NCBI GenBank assembly: GCA_027325115.1
Contig: DAHWFG010000274.1
Coordinates: 1-5,526 of the forward strand
Reading direction: 5' to 3'
Length of the DNA stretch: 5,526 bases
From: JAKBCQ01 sp021807585
GTDB lineage: Bacteria; Planctomycetota; Planctomycetia; Isosphaerales; Isosphaeraceae
Part shown: one piece after another, positions 5,415 to 5,526 of the stretch
Layout: every line of letters begins with the position of its first letter
Numbering within the stretch: the first letter of the stretch is position 1
Translations under genes and position numbers: made by a program
Notes under the pieces: model-generated
Database searches by the model: none
What the model saw: the letters and a program-made list of their open reading frames with translations, nothing else
Told to the model about the DNA's origin: nothing

Positions 5415-5526
5415 ATGGATCGACGATTCAGGCGGGTCGAGCGGTTGAGGCTTGAGGCCGATTTTCGCCGGGTTTTCGCGCGGCGACGGTCGGCTTCGAA
5501 CCTCGGGCTCGTCGTTCACGGAGTTG
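5415..5526 (+). CDS. rnpA: Ribonuclease P protein component, 5' part
   Basis: The first 37 codons of a gene cut by the right edge. The translation starts MDRRFRRVERLRLEADF and continues RRVFARRRSASNLGLVVHG, matching the N-terminal pattern of RnpA: a basic opening, the DFxxVF helix, a basic turn and the next strand. The protein binds RNase P RNA and aids removal of tRNA 5' leaders. In-frame ATGs at 5403 and 5373 are alternative starts; none has a good ribosome binding site. I chose 5415 because the family similarity begins there and the bases just upstream are AT-rich like a spacer. The usual upstream partner rpmH is not present; an Hsp40 gene lies there instead. Confidence 0.85.
   Translation, partial: MDRRFRRVERLRLEADFRRVFARRRSASNLGLVVHGV

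Overview
The window looks like a piece of a GC-rich planctomycete chromosome, probably from the Isosphaeraceae or a close relative. That placement is inferred from the large DUF1570 (gluzincin-like) protein, a family I associate with Planctomycetota, from the long Ser/Ala/Pro-rich secreted linker, and from the strong use of TCG and CGATCG words. No species can be named from the sequence alone.

Layout, left to right. Positions 1-465 hold no convincing gene. This stretch carries a perfect 23-bp palindrome at 213-235 and a precise 22-bp tandem repeat (three good units and a decayed fourth, 325-412) just upstream of the first gene. Positions 466-897 (+) encode a stand-alone CheY-like receiver with all the phosphorylation residues. 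Positions 898-1201 are a promoter region with a TATAAT box at 1110-1115 and a dyad over the -35 region. Positions 1202-3481 (+) encode a 759-residue membrane-anchored DUF1570 protein with an HExxH...E zincin signature. A short AT-rich convergent spacer follows, with hairpins. Positions 3542-4078 (-) encode a 178-residue protein that reads as a degenerate (pseudo) receiver. Positions 4079-4280 are a divergent spacer. Positions 4281-5252 (+) encode a zinc-finger-less Hsp40 (J domain plus DnaJ C-terminal domains). Positions 5253-5414 are a spacer with a possible 42-codon ORF. Positions 5415-5526 (+) are the 5' end of rnpA, cut by the window edge.

How the genes relate: there is no compact operon with one obvious function. 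Two receiver-fold proteins, one canonical and one apparently unable to be phosphorylated, flank the predicted extracytoplasmic protease. The Hsp40 and RNase P protein genes are housekeeping. The least explained parts are the 22-bp repeat array ahead of the response regulator, the pseudo-receiver gene divergent from the Hsp40 gene, and the extreme abundance of CGATCG.
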